Shown: piece after piece, positions 63,746 through 64,000 of the stretch
Layout: every line of letters begins with the position of its first letter
Numbering within the stretch: the stretch's first letter is position 1
NCBI GenBank assembly: GCA_947359465.1
Contig: OX375873.1
Coordinates: 42,070,437 to 42,134,436, forward strand
From: Metellina segmentata
Lineage: Eukaryota > Arthropoda > Arachnida > Araneae > Tetragnathidae
DNA length: 64,000 nucleotides
Reading direction: 5' to 3'
Position numbers and translations under genes: made by a program
The notes under the pieces: generated by a model
What the model was told of the DNA's origin: nothing
The model's input: the letters and a program-made list of their open reading frames with translations, nothing else
Database searches by the model: none

Positions 63746-64000
63746 AGAGAGAGATAATTCATAAAGAAAATGAAGACATTAGTGAAATTTTGATGTTATT
63801 AAAATAATAACCGTTTCAAAAATGAAAACTAAATGCGTACTTTATATTTATTTTAGAGCATGTTCTTCAATAGTTTCTTTACGTCACCCTGTTTAAAGTT
63901 GTTGAGAATTTGCTACCATCCCACGTTTTAGATAGATTTTTATTCCTTTATATATTGTCGACTTAGAGCAGAAAATCAAAAACGAACATCTTTTCGGATA

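Overview
The window is an AT-rich animal genomic segment with long introns, many microsatellites and dense transposon debris. The Tc1/mariner families (including the MPLRRHRRQYEQLSEFER type), TIR MITEs, Helitron ends and tRNA-like SINEs suit an arthropod, and from memory most resemble spider genomes. That placement is inference; no mitochondrial or rRNA marker is present. There is no bacterial, operon-like or CRISPR content. The only host genes I can support are two tandem SSUH2-like genes on the minus strand, both found from spliced exons too short for simple ORF calling. SSUH2-B (30043-59053) is complete: eleven coding exons join without a frame break into 1083 nt, 360 codons plus stop. SSUH2-A (969-13673) shows exons 2-9; its last two exons lie beyond the left edge and its first coding exon was not found. 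Both keep the same exon order and intron phases and six DnaJ-type CxxCxG cysteine motifs, but are only about 47% identical in exon 4, so the duplication is old. Layout: 1-742 is a TTAA-flanked MITE; 969-13673 is gene A with Tc1, Helitron, SINE and foldback insertions; 13.7-30 kb is intergenic (or the 5' end of gene A), with a 1.65-kb foldback element and a 4-kb nest (SINE, then piggyBac-like element, then Tc1 copy and Harbinger-like MITE); 30-59 kb is gene B, whose introns hold a hAT-like MITE, a DUF4817-type transposase derivative, Tc1 copies, a 0.9-kb minisatellite, a nested Tc1 pair, a Harbinger-like MITE, a LINE RNase H fragment and Ty3/gypsy pol debris; 59-64 kb holds a decayed full-length Tc1 copy, a Helitron inserted into a Tc1 transposase, and a Helitron end. 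The most interesting features are the SSUH2 tandem pair, a transposon-derived ORF that keeps its DNA-binding part but has lost its catalytic core in frame, a four-copy Tc1 subfamily sharing one internal deletion, a foldback element with inverted pieces of a CYVCGE-type ORF, and one Tc1 transposase intact except for one stop codon. All calls were made by eye; coordinates of repeats and transposon ends are good to a few bases where a target duplication is named and to tens of bases elsewhere.
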